From Seriola aureovittata (Eukaryota > Chordata > Actinopteri > Carangiformes > Carangidae): a DNA stretch of 64,000 nt. How positions within the stretch are numbered: the stretch's first letter is position 1; every line of letters starts with the position of its first letter. The notes under the pieces are model-generated. The model did no database searches. It was not told the DNA's origin and was given only the letters and a program-made list of their open reading frames with translations. Made by a program: the position numbers and the translations under genes. Below are positions 1 to 14,241 of this stretch, one piece after another. The stretch spans positions 7,074,501-7,138,500 of the forward strand of contig NC_079377.1 in the NCBI RefSeq assembly GCF_021018895.1. The letters run 5' to 3'.

Positions 1-19
1 GCTTCCTCCACGCCCTTAC

Positions 20-91
20 CTTTGGACTGAATGCTGTCAGTTGGAATTGAATCAGGTTCTCCTGAGCTCTCGACATGATCTTTCATCTCCT
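20..91 (-). CDS. macrod2: macrod2 exon, last tail exon in the window
   Basis: This exon has 72 nt (24 codons, phase 1-1). It reads E (split codon) then EMKDHVESSGEPDSIPTD and ends in SIQSK. The acceptor has a very good polypyrimidine tract (ctttttcccctcgccct...) ending tctag, and the donor is AAAG|gtaagg. No stop codon is reached, so at least one more coding exon and the 3' UTR lie beyond the left edge. An acceptor two bases further in (AG|GA) would break the phase and is less likely. Confidence 0.86.
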
Positions 92-441
92 CTAGACAAG
101 TGTAGGGCGAGGGGAAAAAGAAAAGAATCGAGAGGGAGAGGCAATGATAATCAATCTGTTGCCCCCTCATCCTATGTAGTAAAGCATCAATTTACTTAAA
201 CAATCTCTCTGCTCTGCCAAGCCAAGAGTTTATAATAGTTACAATATAGCACATATACAAATATGTACTGTGATATTTAATGAATGTAAGCAGGTATGTT
301 GACAGAAATATCCACCCGTAAGTAGCACAAGCAGGAAATGGAGGAAAGGATGAGGACAGCAGAGAGGTTTCTGTTAAGTGACAAGTTTCCCTGATGCGTC
401 ACAGTGTCGAGAGTGGGGTGAAAAACATGATCTTTACTCAC
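92..441 (-). other. macrod2: macrod2 intron, 350 nt
   Basis: This short GT-AG intron separates the two leftmost exons. On the sense strand it starts gtgagta and ends tctag after a C/T-rich tract. I see no repeat or RNA gene in it. Confidence 0.82.
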
Positions 442-480
442 CTCCATTGCTGGTGCCAGTGTCGTTGATCTCAGAGGCAT
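442..480 (-). CDS. macrod2: macrod2 exon, short tail exon
   Basis: This exon has 39 nt (13 codons, phase 1-1). It reads D (split codon, if joined to the exon at 14242) then ASEINDTGTSNG. The acceptor ends gcattacag and the donor GGAG|gtgagta is close to consensus. It is less acidic than the preceding tail exons and rich in Ser, Thr, Gly and Asn. It is separated by only 350 nt from the next exon at 91, and both keep the phase 1-1 pattern, which is the main reason for accepting such a short exon. Confidence 0.84.
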
Positions 481-2014
481 CTGTAATGCGGATCAGACAT
501 AGATATGTTATTCATCTTGAAAGTCAATTCACACATGCACATGCAGTGGATAAAAGGCTTAGGTATTAGTAAAAGTAATCATTTGTGCAAGATTATTTTG
601 CTTTTTTTATTGTTCCACTCTTAGTTTTCTTTTTTTATAAAAATACATTATGCTAAAAAAAGGTCCTCCCGAAACCAGTCCAGGGAATTTAAGCAGCGTC
701 ATACTCGTGGCCTCACATTTGCATCTATGGTGATGTAGAACAGTCTCTCATGCCTGGAAATACGGCGCCTTCCTAAAGAGTTATACTTCAAAAAAGAACA
801 AAACAAACGCGAGAAGGGAGAGACGCATGCAAAATTAATTACAGACTGCTAGCCCTGTAAGGCAGCCTGAGACACCCCCGCCCCTCAACCCAACAACAAT
901 CATCCAAACAAAGCACACCATAAAAATAACCGCTCTCCCCAGGCGATCCAGTGATGATGTAAACAAATACAACTGCTTAGGCATGATGGAAGAACGTGTG
1001 GAATCCAAAATGGTTTCACTGTTCTGTATATTTACAGCAACAAGTCTGCTGACAAGGTCATTTAATCCCTTACAGCAACACCGGTTCCCTGGTAGTAATT
1101 GCAGGTTTGGATCAACGTGTCAGGTTGCAGAGGTTCTTACTTATTACCTTTGCTTCAATTTGGACCTGTAGACTGCCACCTATAGAGAACATATACTTCA
1201 CACTGCTCCTTCAACATAATACTGATTTAATCTGTTGCAACATTTTGGAAGGAAATTTCTCCACCCTGAGACGCCTCTGGGACTCGAGGACTGGTGAAAA
1301 GCAGGAAGGATGAAGCAAAAACGATCTCACCCTCATTATTTAGCTTTTTTTTTTTTTTTATTATTATTGTTTTTAAAAACATTAAATTTTTTTATTAGCT
1401 TTTGATCTGAGGCATAGAATCATAAGTCCATAAGTATTTAAAGGATAATTCAGGTTATTTACAACGTGGATCTTATTTTTCTATCAATAATAACATTATC
1501 CTCACCAAGCTAATTGGAAGTCCAGTGGGGCAAGAAATGTCAAAACTGTCGGTATAAACAGAGTTTAGAGAGCTGTCTTACTTGGTTCAGTTGAGAGCTT
1601 TCCTCTGCAATGAGGGATTATTACAGACAACTGCAATGACTTTTGCTTTTACCTCCAAATAATATCAGTTTAATCTGTTTTAACTAAACTTGTTTGTAAT
1701 TTATGTGTTTCTTGCCCTGCTGTTGTTGCGATGCCATTGTATGCTCAGCAGTGACTTTTATCATAACTGACAGAAATGGCCAAAACCATGTGAATAATTA
1801 ACAGATTGTAAAACCTAGGAACTATCCCCACCACATCCAGCTCTTCATTGTGTATTTCCTGACAATTTATTCCATTACAATTTAAGATAAACACAAAGCT
1901 TGTGCTACAGAAAATGGACCAGACTCAGTGAATAGCTCCCTAAGCTTAACATGTCCTATGATAACTATTAATTTAGCTATACAGACTAATGAGCAGTGAT
2001 AACTAACATGTCTT

Positions 2015-2911
2015 TGGGGTCATCAGGTGGGAACCTCCTTTCACCAGCGTTTCGTCTAGTTGGTCCCACGACACCTCCAGGAGGCTAGACAGTGATCACT
2101 GGCGTCCCAGAGTCACTCCCCTAATGCCAGCCATCACTGCTCCTCACGCCACGACTATTTTCTTTATCTTGCCTATGCTACCACAAACAACACCATCATC
2201 AACTCTGACAAAACACACTAACAGATTAAGCAGATTCAGCAAACAAAATCCCCTAAACAGTTGGAGAAAGTGGCAGCCATTTTGAATGAGGGAGGTAGAG
2301 TCAAGGAGAGATGCCTTTTGAGCTAAACTCTCCCCCGCCGGGTTAGGCTGTGCTCTACCCCCCCCCCCCCCCACTCCCCCACTCTCCAAGACATCAAACA
2401 AACAAACAAACAATCAAACTCACCTAAACAGCCACACACTACAAACCAATTCAATACAAGCAAACAATACAGGCCACCTCACCTGGACTAACCGCATGGT
2501 CTCAAAGAGGCTCACACAGGCCACACCCCCACTTAAAAACACTTCCTCTTCCTGGATTTCTTCCTTGCTTCTCCTAAGAGTCTGTCTATCCTAAGTGCTC
2601 CCCCTGCTGGGCCCCCAGCTACCATTACTCCTTCTCATCCAAATCCACTGACTGGATCTTGCTGCCTCATCTGACATGTCCTTTACAATTTTCCTCACAC
2701 TCTGTCCACTTGCTCCTAACTCCCTTACCAAAGAGACAACAGACCTTGCTACAAATCCTCTACATCCTACTTCCACTGGACAAATCCTAACTTTCCATCC
2801 TCGCTGCTCTGCTTCTGCCCCTAACTCTGCATACCTGAGCTTTTTCCTTTCATATGCTTCTTCAACTAAGGCCTCCCACAGAACAGTCAGCTCTATGAAA
2901 TATACTTTCAT
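2015..2911 (-). mobile_element. Non-LTR retrotransposon fragment, 3' end, 5'-truncated
   Basis: The minus strand at 2591-2911 codes a 106-residue frame with VYFIELTV, EEAYERKKLRYAEL, EAEQRGWKV and VEVGCRGFVA. I recognise this as the C-terminal end of a reverse-transcriptase polyprotein that is common in fish genomes. The sequence downstream on the same strand, to about 2015 (with GACGAAACG and CACCTGATGACCCC near the end), resembles the 3' UTR of the same element. The copy starts abruptly near 2911, as expected of a 5'-truncated insertion. The poly-C run at 2358-2372 lies inside it. It is a dead copy. I cannot name the clade with certainty. Confidence 0.72.
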
Positions 2912-3207
2912 TCTACTCCTACTACTCCTACTCTACAAACATATTGTACCACATATGTACAAGAGGCAGGTGTTTGCCATCAATAGTGATGCAATAAATT
3001 ATGCATACCCGTGAAATGCAAGGCATTAACACTTTTCCACATAATTACCTTGTGGATATTGAAGCTGATGGCGGGACATGTGAAATGTGCCGGATGTTAT
3101 GACTTGTGTTGGAACAGAGCCTTCATCATGTCTGCCTTTTTAAACGAGCTAGCATAGCATGGCTGTGTGTAGCAGCAGGAGCTCACTGAAGCACTGGCCT
3201 CATTCCA

Positions 3208-3391
<184 letters not shown>

Positions 3392-3761
3392 AATAACAAC
3401 ACAGTCTTGGTGCTGGGGTGCCATCCTCTTCCTCTAATATCCAGCACTGATCAAAACAAAGCCAAAAGCTTGGAATTTCAATTGATTGCAGCCCCTGCCT
3501 GGAGCTCAGAGGGTACAGCACCAATGGTCTGTCTCCCTCTCTAATTTGACTCCTGTGTGCTGACAGTGGAGGGGCTATCATTTAGGGGAGGGTGTGCGTG
3601 TGCTGTGGTAAACAAATAAACAAGATGGGGGGAGAGAGAAAAACAGGGCTGTCTCAAGGTTCTGGTGAAGGAGAGAGAGTCCACAGAGAGCTGATGAGGA
3701 AAAGAGGAGAAAAACAATAGACTGAATTGACTCCCTCAGCAGGAAACTAGACAGCTTACAC

Positions 3762-3830
3762 CAGTGGTTCTTAAAGCCGGGACCAAGGGGCCTGAGGGGG
3801 CCTTGACAGTGTCTCCCACCCTCCTGTTGG
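3762..3830. mobile_element. Possible hAT-type transposon end
   Basis: The sequence begins CAGTGGTTCTTAAAGCCGGG and continues with GGCCTGAGGGGGCC. Many vertebrate hAT non-autonomous elements begin CAGTGGTTCT followed by a G-rich stretch. No matching opposite end was found nearby, so only a fragment is suggested. Confidence 0.4.
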
Positions 3831-6800
3831 TATGTATGTTTATCAGTATGAATGGTAGGAGAATTTTTACATGGTATGGGTTATTGTGGAGGTCTAGAGA
3901 AAGCAGGAATAAAACTGGCTTACACTAATTGCATTACATTTCTATAGGCAACATCAGCAAGGGTGAGTGGTAATCAATGTTTTAAATGGGTACCTAATCT
4001 GCATTTCTTTCGCATCTAAGAGCAGTAATCAGTTTATCTTTGTTATCCTTCAAGTTATCATATTTCAGTGGCGACAGATTAATTTCACAAGTGAACAGAG
4101 GTCACGCCGGAGATGGAAAACATTGAATACGTTTGTCAAACTTTCACATTCTTTAACTTTTCTCGTCATTTCAGCCTCTCAGTGAAAACATCCCTGAGAG
4201 AAAACCCATCAAGAGGGAGGATGAGAAAATATGTGTGTGTGTGTGTGTGATCACATTTCTACACATAAGAGAGGGGAGAGGAAGGAAGAGAGTTGGGCAT
4301 AAGTCACCCTTGTATGCAGACAAGCAGAAAATTACATCCCCCCCACCTTCAATTCATTTATTAGACAAGAGGTAGTTAGCGTTTTGTTGGTCAGCATTAG
4401 TGTACTGCAGCACAGTATTCAGCCATGAGAGGGAAATGTGTTTGAACTGAGCAGCAATGGTGAGTTAAGATTTTAAAACATGATATAGATATTTGAACAG
4501 CTGTAGCTTTTGTATGATACGTTTTCTCATTATTTTGCATCATTCTTGAACAGCGTTTGTCACAATCTACAGCAGTTCTGCTTCCGCACCAATATTACTG
4601 TTCTTGTTATTCCGGCTCAGTCAGCCTACAGGGACTGCCTTCCCTGTGGGTCACCCACACAGCAGCATGGGAACCGTCTCTGCTTAATGTTCCAGACAGG
4701 AGCCTTGAGCAGAACAGGAGGTTCCTTTTGTCCCTCAGCCACGGGACATCTCTCCGTCTTTCATTCATCTCTCTCTTTTCTTGAGCAGTGGAAGAATAAA
4801 AAAATCGACGGAGGTGCAGAAGTGTGTGTGCCGTACAGTGTCAGTTCCCCAGGAGGATTTCTCCTGTTCATTTGATCCCCAAACCGTAGCGTGGAGAGCT
4901 GGTCTTCTGTGTCTGAACAGGTCCTGGAGCTTTGATCTCAGCCAACACACAGGTGTCCAGCTGCTCCCACTCAAACAATGGACGTGACCTATCACAGTCT
5001 CTGTTCAGGAGCTACCACAACAACTCTCACTTCCCCACAGCTGCGCAGTATCTTCTGTGAAATGCCCAAATTGAATACATCATAAGTGAAAAACATTTAC
5101 TGACTGAATCTCTTCTGCTTATTGCATTGAGTATTTCTATTTTGCTTGAGTTGATCAAGTATCTGGTAAAGGTCTTTCGTTTCTGTGGCTTTTATGAAGC
5201 TGATGGAGGGCCACTGCTCGCTCAACAGCACTTCATCTTGAGAGAATAGGATAGGAAAATGTCAAGGTCAGTAACAGTATCTATTAAGAAGCTCCATCTC
5301 CTTTCAGAAGATGAGAACAGAATTAATTTCAGAGTACAAACTGGGTGGTCTATGAGGGACTTGGGCCTGGTCTGCATTGGGCCATGTATATTAAACAAGT
5401 ATCAAAGAGCCCCTCATTGAACTTTGCATGGACTAATAGCTTTGGGCCTGATATGCCTAGTGCAAAGATAATTAAAGACATCTCCCTGCTCGAGCAAAAC
5501 AAGAGCGGGTGGACCTCAACAAGTTCCCGACCAAAAGAACTAATGAGCTGGTAAATGTGGAAAGCAGCCCATTTTCATATGTTAATGTTAAATTTATAGT
5601 ACAGGCTTGTGGAAATACCTTAGCTGCATGAGCTGCCACTCTAAAAAACAGGGGAAAAAAGGATTTTGTGAGGAGGGGTGGGTCAGCAATTGATAGCCAG
5701 AGTTTTCTTTACTATGAGATGGAACAGTGTCTGACAATCTGAGCCAATTAAAGAGCATTGAGCTGTGACCTGCAGGCTAGGGAGACGAAAACAAGCCTGC
5801 TCAGTAAACACAGTGACCGCCCCTCTCTACTGCTATCCTCCTGAAAAGCCAAGAGTCTTCATTAATATTCCGCCTTTCTTCTCCCTAAGAAAAGGCCGAG
5901 GGGTTGTGGACACTAAGTAGCATTGTGCTCCCCTGCGGGTTTGGGTAACCTTGCAGTGGTGGACGCGGTGGGGCAACTCCGCGTTGGGTCAGGGTTCTCT
6001 AAACACTGAAAAGGCCCAAGCTCATTACACAGGCCTGGGCTATGCTTGACAAGATGAGAAAACACAAAGTACTCTGAATGACTGAACAGAGAACAGGACA
6101 CCATCTGCTTTGGGGTTAAGCTACAACTCAAGAGAAACTGAAGATGATTAGAGGCAGGGAGGGATGGCAAGAGAAAAGAGAGGGCACAGTTGACAACATA
6201 TGTTGCAAAAAATGAAGGGAAAATGACCACTGGCAAACCTTTGATAAGACATAGGGTTGAAAGAAACAGCAAAGCCAGTATAAAAAAAAAAGAAAAAGAA
6301 AAAAAAGTTGTCTCCACTGGCAATGTGTCCTACGCTTGATCTGTCTTTTTAGTCTTTTTATATTCCCCACTTTGTCCAAGGTAGTGTGAGACGGTCACCG
6401 TGGTCTGTCAGAAGATAAGAGAAGAGCGAGAACACTGAGATATGCGGAGATGAAAGGAGTAAGTGAATAACTGATTAAGTTAAGAAGTGAGAAATGGAGA
6501 CAACATAAAAATAGACATGGAAGGGAAAAAATGCAAAAGAGGCCTCCCCCTGTGTGACCTACATACCTGCTAAACCTGTCAGTGGTGGACTGCTCCTCTC
6601 TCATCACTCGCTGAATTACTTTACATAATCTTTAGACTCTCTCTGTGCTGCTAGCGGGCCTGCTGCAGGAAGCTGCCCTGCCGCTGTCTTCAATACCTAT
6701 TGTGGTTTACTATATCAAGGCACAGACAGACAGTCTTGCAGAGGACTGGTGAATCTGACCCCCCACCCCCACCCCCCACCGCGATACATTAAAATGGGAC

Positions 6801-7073
6801 ACACCACAGCTGAGGGAGGTGTAGAAGCAGCATGTTTATAGAGGAAGGCCTGGATGTTTTTGTGTCACCAAGGACACGGCTCAGGCCAGCTGACAGATTT
6901 GCAGTTATGAAGTGATGCCTCTTCTGGGCAGCTCAAGGTTTTCCACAGGAGATCATGGATTGGACCAGTCAATATAATCACAGAGCTAGACTGCAGTGAA
7001 AACCAGGCAGAGCAGCTGTCTATTATTTAAAGGTCAGCTAGAGAGCAGCTTGATTGGTAGACCTCAGTAGAAG

Positions 7074-7074
<1 letters not shown>

Positions 7075-7126
<52 letters not shown>
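7075..7126. repeat. (TG)n followed by (GA)n
   Basis: About 40 bp of TG repeats pass directly into a short GA run, forming a compound dinucleotide microsatellite. Confidence 0.95.
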
Positions 7127-7127
<1 letters not shown>

Positions 7128-7377
7128 TGTGTGCGCTGTCGGGCTAATGGAGATATAATTATGGAGAATGAAGAAGTTACATCTGATATTACTATCATGA
7201 CACTTTAACCTGATCTCACTTCCCCTTTGTTTGCTGATTATTTGCCCAGTTGTTGTCCAATACAGCGTTTTCTCTGATGACTTATTCTGATGTATCACTT
7301 TCTAACTGTAGTCAGAGCATGAGATAATGTACTGAACTGTGTCATACTGTTAGAGCTACAACTAATGAGTATTTTAA

Positions 7378-7545
7378 TTGGTCTAATGGACTGCACTTAT
7401 ATTGTACTTTTCTAGTCTTATTGACCACTCAAAGTGCTTTACACTAAAAGCCATCTACACCCATTCACATGCGCTCTCTCTCTATATATAGTGCTTCTCT
7501 ATCACACACGATACATTGGGGGCGAGTTTCGGGTTTCGCTCAAGC
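7378..7545 (-). mobile_element. tRNA-derived SINE, diverged copy lacking its head
   Basis: The plus strand reads ATGGACTGCACTTATATTG, then TTTTCTAGTCTTATTGACCA and AAAGTGCTTTACACTA, and later a decayed GGGTTTCGCTCAAG. These match, in the same order, the copy at 38765-39052. The tRNA-like head with the B box is missing and the middle carries a short TCTA/TA insertion. The element is therefore a 5'-truncated minus-strand copy. Confidence 0.7.
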
Positions 7546-10500
7546 CACAGCATAAACATAAAGCTGGAAACATAACATATTTGGCACATTTTTGCTGATC
7601 TACTAATCAATTTATGGACTAATTATTGCAGCTCTAATATCATGCATTGTTGCATTATAGCCTCTTTGGATTCTGAGTGAATTTGGAGAGGGGAGAGAAA
7701 GGGGTCAATATTTGAACAATTCTAGTGAGTAAGGCACACAATGACATTTGCAGACTAAAGAGTTAAAGACTCATAGTCCCAGTTGTCATGTCTTAGTCTC
7801 AAAGACTATTGTAGTCAGCATCCCGCCTGGGTTTGCTTCTGTTTCAGACTGAAGCGTCGCTGCCATCAAATCTTCTTCACTGCCACCCAGAGACAGGCAA
7901 CCTGTACAGAGATCACTCATCACTCAGACATTGTCTGTGTGTGTTTTCAAAGGTTGTGTGTGTATGTGTGAGAGAGAGAGATGGAGACAAAAATGTGTTT
8001 GAGACTTTTCAAACACGCATTTGTTGTATCTCTGCTGGCTGACAAATTCTCACTCTGCTCAGAGTTGATTCATTTGCTGTTTTTGTGAACCAAACAGAGG
8101 GGTGGAGACAGGAGAAGAGAGCTGATCAAAAGAGGAACTTCAAAGGAGCACAGAAAAAGTGTGTCCCTTCTAGTCTGTGGGATGAGGCCCCTGTCTTTGA
8201 AGCTGGCTTCTGGGCCAGAGGTGACCAACATAATGGACATTGTGCACATTGTTGGTCCATTCTGCATCTCCAGCTAAATGAGTCTCTCATCAGTAGGAAA
8301 ACGTTACAAAATGATGGATGTGCTGAGGAATGATGGCAAAGAATCAAATTCACTCAGACTCCAAGGGATCAACAGACTGAGAAAATACATTTTCAAAAGT
8401 GAAACTTTTTCATATCGAAATCACCAGGAAACAGGCTCCATTTGATACCCACTGACCCAAACTTAACAAAACAAGTCAAAACAAGGAGTCAAGTTGAGTT
8501 TAAGTATGAGGAGCAAAGCCAAATGGAATTCAACAATGAAAGCTGCATTAATAGAGATAAATATAAGTAGTCTCCTCTTGGCATTCACACACAATGCCTC
8601 AGCAGGGTTGTGATTGGTGTAACTGCTGTTCCTGGACTTTCACAGTCAGCGTAAAAGGCTATAAAACACAAGCATAGCCTAATGTCTTCAGCCAGTGGCA
8701 GCTTGCTCCCCAAGGAGCCACTCAGTGTTACAGTATACAATGTTATGCCAAAAGTTAATTGTGTGCTGACAACTCATAGCCACAGGAAAGACCGCATTGC
8801 TCTCCAGAATAAGATTTACACCACCAGTATTCCATTGTTCACAAAAGACCAAGACAAAAGGGCACAAAACAACCAATTAAGCAAAGCTTCAAATCCTCTT
8901 TGCAATTTTAAATGAAAGAATATAAATGCAAACCGCACTTCAACAACAACAAATTCTGAATGGAACAGACCAATGAAATCTGGGATAAATTATTCAAGAT
9001 GCTAAAAAGAAGAAGAAAAAACTCTTTTGATTTGCAGTGGATTAATAAAAAATTCCACTCTGTACTTGATGCTTTAACAAATCAGCGACCACACAGGGTC
9101 ACCATGCTGTGATAGTTCTGTGAGTACCTTCACATTGCCAATGGCAAGTCCGCTATATTTCAGAAGAACCATTTGTGTCAGCGTGTTCACACACACATAC
9201 ACACACGTTGTACCACTGGGGGAGTAAAATACATAGAAATCAATAACATCCTCTGATAACACTTGCAAATAACAGAATAAAACAAATTCTCATGATCTCA
9301 TATCATGTACGAAGGGGATTGGTTGCACCTTCATTTTGATGTTTTTTATTTTATAGTTTGTGGATCTTAAAAGAAGATGAATAAAAGAAGGTGGGTACAC
9401 GACATGCATGTGGTGTCTGGGCACCATATGGCACTTGTGGATGCAGCTGGGTTTTCTGCTCAGAGCCTCACATACAGCGAGCTGCAAGCAGTTGTGACAG
9501 AGTCACAGTGCTAAATAAAGCAGTTGCAGCCATCAATACTTAACACATCCTGGCCACCAGGGTAAAAAAACATTTGGAGATAGAAAGCAATATAATTTAA
9601 GACAATCATGTAACCATAAAGCAGTGAAGACTCTTGGATAATGAGGATGAACTGAAGTTTACTTGAGCTGCTGTAATGTTTTTTTCACAACAGGTCTAAG
9701 GAGGGAAAAGGAAACAAAGAAAAAATCAAGGGAGAGATGAGCAGTGGGAGTGTCAGCTCCAGCAGCCTCTGGGCTGATGTAATGGTGGCTTGTCTCTCTG
9801 CTGTGTTGAGACTGAGATTGTTGTGATGGCCTGCTGGGTCTGTCTGTCTCTCCATCCTCTTTCTCTCCATCTCCCCTGCAGGGTTCCTCCTGCCTGGCTT
9901 TAGTATGCTATTACAGTCTGCCCCCTACTCCTCTGTCTGCTCTGCAGGTCTGCACCCAGCCATGTTCAGGCAGAGACCACCCCTCTAAAGTATTCTCTGT
10001 AGCGTCTTTCCATAGTCAAGGTGCTGCTTTCATCCCACAGCCAACCTCTAGCAGAGGCGGGCTTTATCAAAGGCAGAAAAATATAAGAAACAGGGATATA
10101 GTGAAGATTCAGGCTCGTTAAGTTGCAAAGTCGCCTGTGCTGTATATTCAGGCGTACTTGTACATCGAGGAGTAGCATCATTGGAACAGGACTGTCTTTA
10201 GGCCATATTTAAAAAAAGGCCGTGTGGACAATCGGCACATACTAAGCTGACTGGCAGTGGAATAGGAAATCCCATCACAGAACAGTCATGCACGTCACAA
10301 ACTTTATTCAGGTTTGTGTTGGTGCATTGCATGACATGGCGAATGCTCAGCAGTCGAAACTTCCTCCAAATTTGATTGGAGAGAAGGAAGAGCTGCTGTT
10401 TACTCAGTGGCATTGAATCTGTGCAGCCATTAAATCTTACCTTTGGAGCTAAGACAATAGCTATCGACTCCTGAATCACACTGCATGAAGGAAAAACAAT

Positions 10501-11907
10501 TTCTGTTCACAACTCAGATTTATTTATTCGTAGCTTTAGGCAAAGACGGTCGTATTTTAATTTATGGGTGTTCCGTGAGCTTACTGAAGCGGGTGCCCAG
10601 TCTCAAGTCACCAGAATCAGGCTTGCTAGACAGATATTTCAAATACAATAACAATATATTGTAGCCTCTATTTCCATTTCCAAGTAGGTTATGAATATTC
10701 ATAAGTAAAGGCTGCTTGGATTCCTATTTCAATTTGGGGAGCCTTTATAACATCCCAAATATCAGAGAATTGCCTGTTCAGAGAGATATCTAATACATAT
10801 GATTCATTTAGTGGAGGCGCAGCCTGATTTAAAATACAAAATCTCTCCTCTGACTACCTCCTCACATATCTCTACAGCACAAAGACATTCTAGAGAGGTA
10901 AATAAAATCCCTAGAATATAGCGTTTGTTATACATTGTGTGGATCCTATTGCTCTCGGTTGCTTATAACTGTATTAATTACTAAATATTTAAAAAATAAG
11001 CGTATTTATATAAACAGACCTGCGATGTAAACAACAGATGGCATAGTTTGGTAATAAGACCTATATCTATAATCAGGACACGTGTGTAGACAGAATAAAT
11101 TATTACATTAACAAGTTATAATGATGACGAGCGTGAATATGAATAAAACATAAAGCTGTTTTCCTTAGCTTTGTGTTATGTTATTTTGCGCGACTGAACT
11201 GGGACTGAGATGCTTAGCTGTGAAACACACTTCCACATGTGCAATACTGAACTACGTGAGAACAGCAGGGTGTCAACAGACATCGCAGACAACTGGGAGC
11301 ACGTGGATATAAATGTGCAAATGCAAAGGATGATATTGGAGAGGAATGTAGACACGTGGCTATCAATATCACATCCTGCAATGTGGGATCACTAATATGT
11401 ACAGTGTTCATCACGAGGTTAATCAGTGAAGCCTCCTGCTATGACAATGTTCAGAGGACTGGAAGGTATCAAGCTGGTAATTTTGAAATCAAATGCGTCC
11501 ACAGCCACAGGTGCAGTATAGCTGGTTCGATATATGCTACAGTACATTACATGCTGCTCAGAGGCCTACAGTTCATGGCTGAACAACCTGACTGAATAAT
11601 TAACCAAATAACAAATTAGAAAACATTAATCTAGCAGAATTTACTGCAGGATTAAAGAGAACAGACTACAAGAGGCAGCAAACTCCTTTTTTGCTCAGAT
11701 CATAGCATCAGATTTATCTTTCCTTTTGGCCACTGTTAGCATGTTGGCAACGTTAGCTCATTTCTAAAATGGTGATGTCTGAGGTGAGGAGTCTGCCCTT
11801 GACACAGAAGGGAAAAATAATTCAGTATATCAAAGATCTATAATTAAATTGAATGATTGGCAACATTTTGCTCAAATATATAATTTTTTTGTTGCCTGCA
11901 ATCAGAA

Positions 11908-11929
11908 CCCCCCCCCCCCCCCCCCCCCC
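11908..11929. repeat. Poly-C run, 22 bp
   Basis: There are 22 consecutive C on the plus strand. The complement is a G run that could fold as a quadruplex. Confidence 0.95.
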
Positions 11930-14189
11930 ATCCTGTTCCCGTAGAGACAACATCAGACTGCTAAGAGGGTGTGAAGAGAAGAAAACAAAATGAAAGAATT
12001 AATCCAAAACTTACATCACCATCTCTCGGTCACTTGTGTTTGCAAATTACTACTTGTTTTTTAATATAATACATTGTCAAAATGTATACAAAAATAAGGT
12101 AGCGAGTAAGACTGAGTGTAGAAGAAACACATACACTCATGAGTAGGTGTATGCACGTGTGTATGTGTGTAGCAAACTCATATTCAGCTGTCCTCAGATT
12201 GTTTGAATCATTACTTATTCCTCCCATCATTATGAGCCATTTTATTACTCCTTTCAATGAAGCAGATTTAACCTCTATGGCCATGAGCAGGCAGTCTGAT
12301 TACAGTTATTATTTCTAATAATGGGTATTGGCTCTGGAATCATTGGGTCTTGTACTGTGAATAACTGGTTATGCATGGCTAAGCCGGGCAGTGTTGGCCT
12401 GCATGAGATTCAATATCCGAGACGGTTTGGGTCTGCACTCTGTCCAAGGCCCCGCTCCTCTATACAAAATGCAATCTGCCTGCAATCAGGAACGACACTG
12501 CTGTTTACCGCTTGACAGTGCCACCACACAGCACACGGCCCGTGGTAACCCTAGACAGTGACAGGCACTGGTGGGCGCAGGCAAGACACAATCAACAGGC
12601 TGGAGTGAAGCTTTCCAGTGATGGAAAGCCTGTAGTGTTTGCAGGACATATTCCAGTGGCTTTTCACAGAGGATGGAGAAGGCTATCTCAGATAGATCTA
12701 TCTGGAATGCTCACTCTCACCCTAAATTAATTGAATGTCAGTAAAAGAGAAAGTGAAATAGAGGTGAGAGAGTGACTTAGACCTTTGTGTTAGTGCAGTG
12801 GTGGGAGAGGCTGGGGTTCACAAATCAAGCCCTCAACTTCTCCAGAGAACAGCCTTAATCAGTGACGGTGTGAGCCAGAGAAATATGGGGATTATAAAGA
12901 CAGATTATTCCACGCGGTCAACGGAAAAACATAAATGAGGACTTTGCACCAAGAGCAGAGGTTAGTGTATATTGAAATGGCTGGCTTCATAATGGAGCTC
13001 AATTGGAGAGAGTGAATATGAGTAAAGGCTAAAGATATGACAGCCCAATTAAAAGAGAGAAACATAAAAATTAAATGTCTGTTTTAAAGGGTATTTTTCC
13101 TCTAAATATTGTGTTTTCTTTAGTCCGAATAATACAATATTTTTCTTATTGTGAACAAAGCAGAGACCAAAAATGTGTAAGCACATCCAACTTACCGAGC
13201 CTGTGGCCAGTGTGTTCCCACTGAAAACGTTTTAAAAACGGGTCACAAATATACAGTCTAAGTAAAAGTAATTCCCTTAAACAGCTGGGCACTTCAGTCT
13301 TCAACAAATATTACTCATACAAGAAAAAGTGAATTTGTTGGGGACTATTTTCAGCTGCAGATTATCACACATTTGGTGCAACAGTGAGTATTTACAGCAG
13401 CAGGAAGGTGTATATGGGATTGATGCAAAATAAACTACGGTGCCCATGTTCATTCATGATGGAACATGTCACAGAGTGCAATGGTTTGGCTCACTGATGT
13501 GTTAAAGCTTTGGGTAACAGTGGATGTCGACAGCACAGAGGAGTATGATATGTTAGGCTTTGGAATACAAAGATAATGCTTTTCAAGGCATTTGTTGACA
13601 ACAAAAAAATATAGAATATTAGCCTTATTATTTACAAAGCTGTTTTGAAGCACAAACAGCTGCTACTAACTCTAGCCACTCACTATGTTAAGCTAGTTCA
13701 GGTGCAACTCAGATGTATTCATAAGTAAAAACAACAGTTTGATTTGGGGGAAATAGCTACACAGCTACACTGGCATATTTGGGTTAAAAGGTATGAGCAT
13801 GGATGTATTAAGGAGAAGTGGATACCACGTTCACAGAAGGTGTCCCTTTCAGTCCCATGAAAATTTCTCACTGGGCACATATGTCAAAAATGTTAATGTT
13901 AGAATGAACTGTGGCTGCTATCAACTCCTCCATCATGGCCTCCAGCATGTGTTAGGCCACTGGAGGCTCCCTTCCATGCCTGAGGACTGCCTGTTCAAAG
14001 TGATGCATATGTGATAAAGTAGATCCTATGGACTGAGCCAGCAACTGATTCCAGAGGAAATCTAGTTTGGCAGACAGCAGACAACAAAAACAACGCTGAC
14101 CACACTAATTCAATACACAAGTATACAAATACACTAAACTGGACGAAGAGCATCACGATTGAACACCAGTCAGTCAGACTCTCAATCAG

Positions 14190-14222
14190 GTCAAATCAAA
14201 TCATATCAAATCAAATCAAATC
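14190..14222. repeat. ATCAA-type pentamer run
   Basis: Several tandem copies of TCAAA/ATCAA occur with small variants, ending about 20 bp short of the GC donor of the exon at 14242. It is short and imperfect. Confidence 0.75.
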
Positions 14223-14241
14223 CAAGCAAATCAGATCTTGC

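Noticed and set aside
10441..10470. Possible 30-nt minus-strand exon (phase 1-1, GVDSYCLSSK) with a good donor AAAG|gtaaga
   Set aside because: A stronger-placed CAG lies ten bases upstream between the pyrimidine tract and the acceptor, and using it gives a stop. The peptide is not acidic like the other tail exons. Only transcript data could rescue it.
13196..13220. Possible 25-nt minus-strand exon with donor CTCG|gtaagt
   Set aside because: The length is not a multiple of three and would break the phase 1 pattern of the macrod2 tail.
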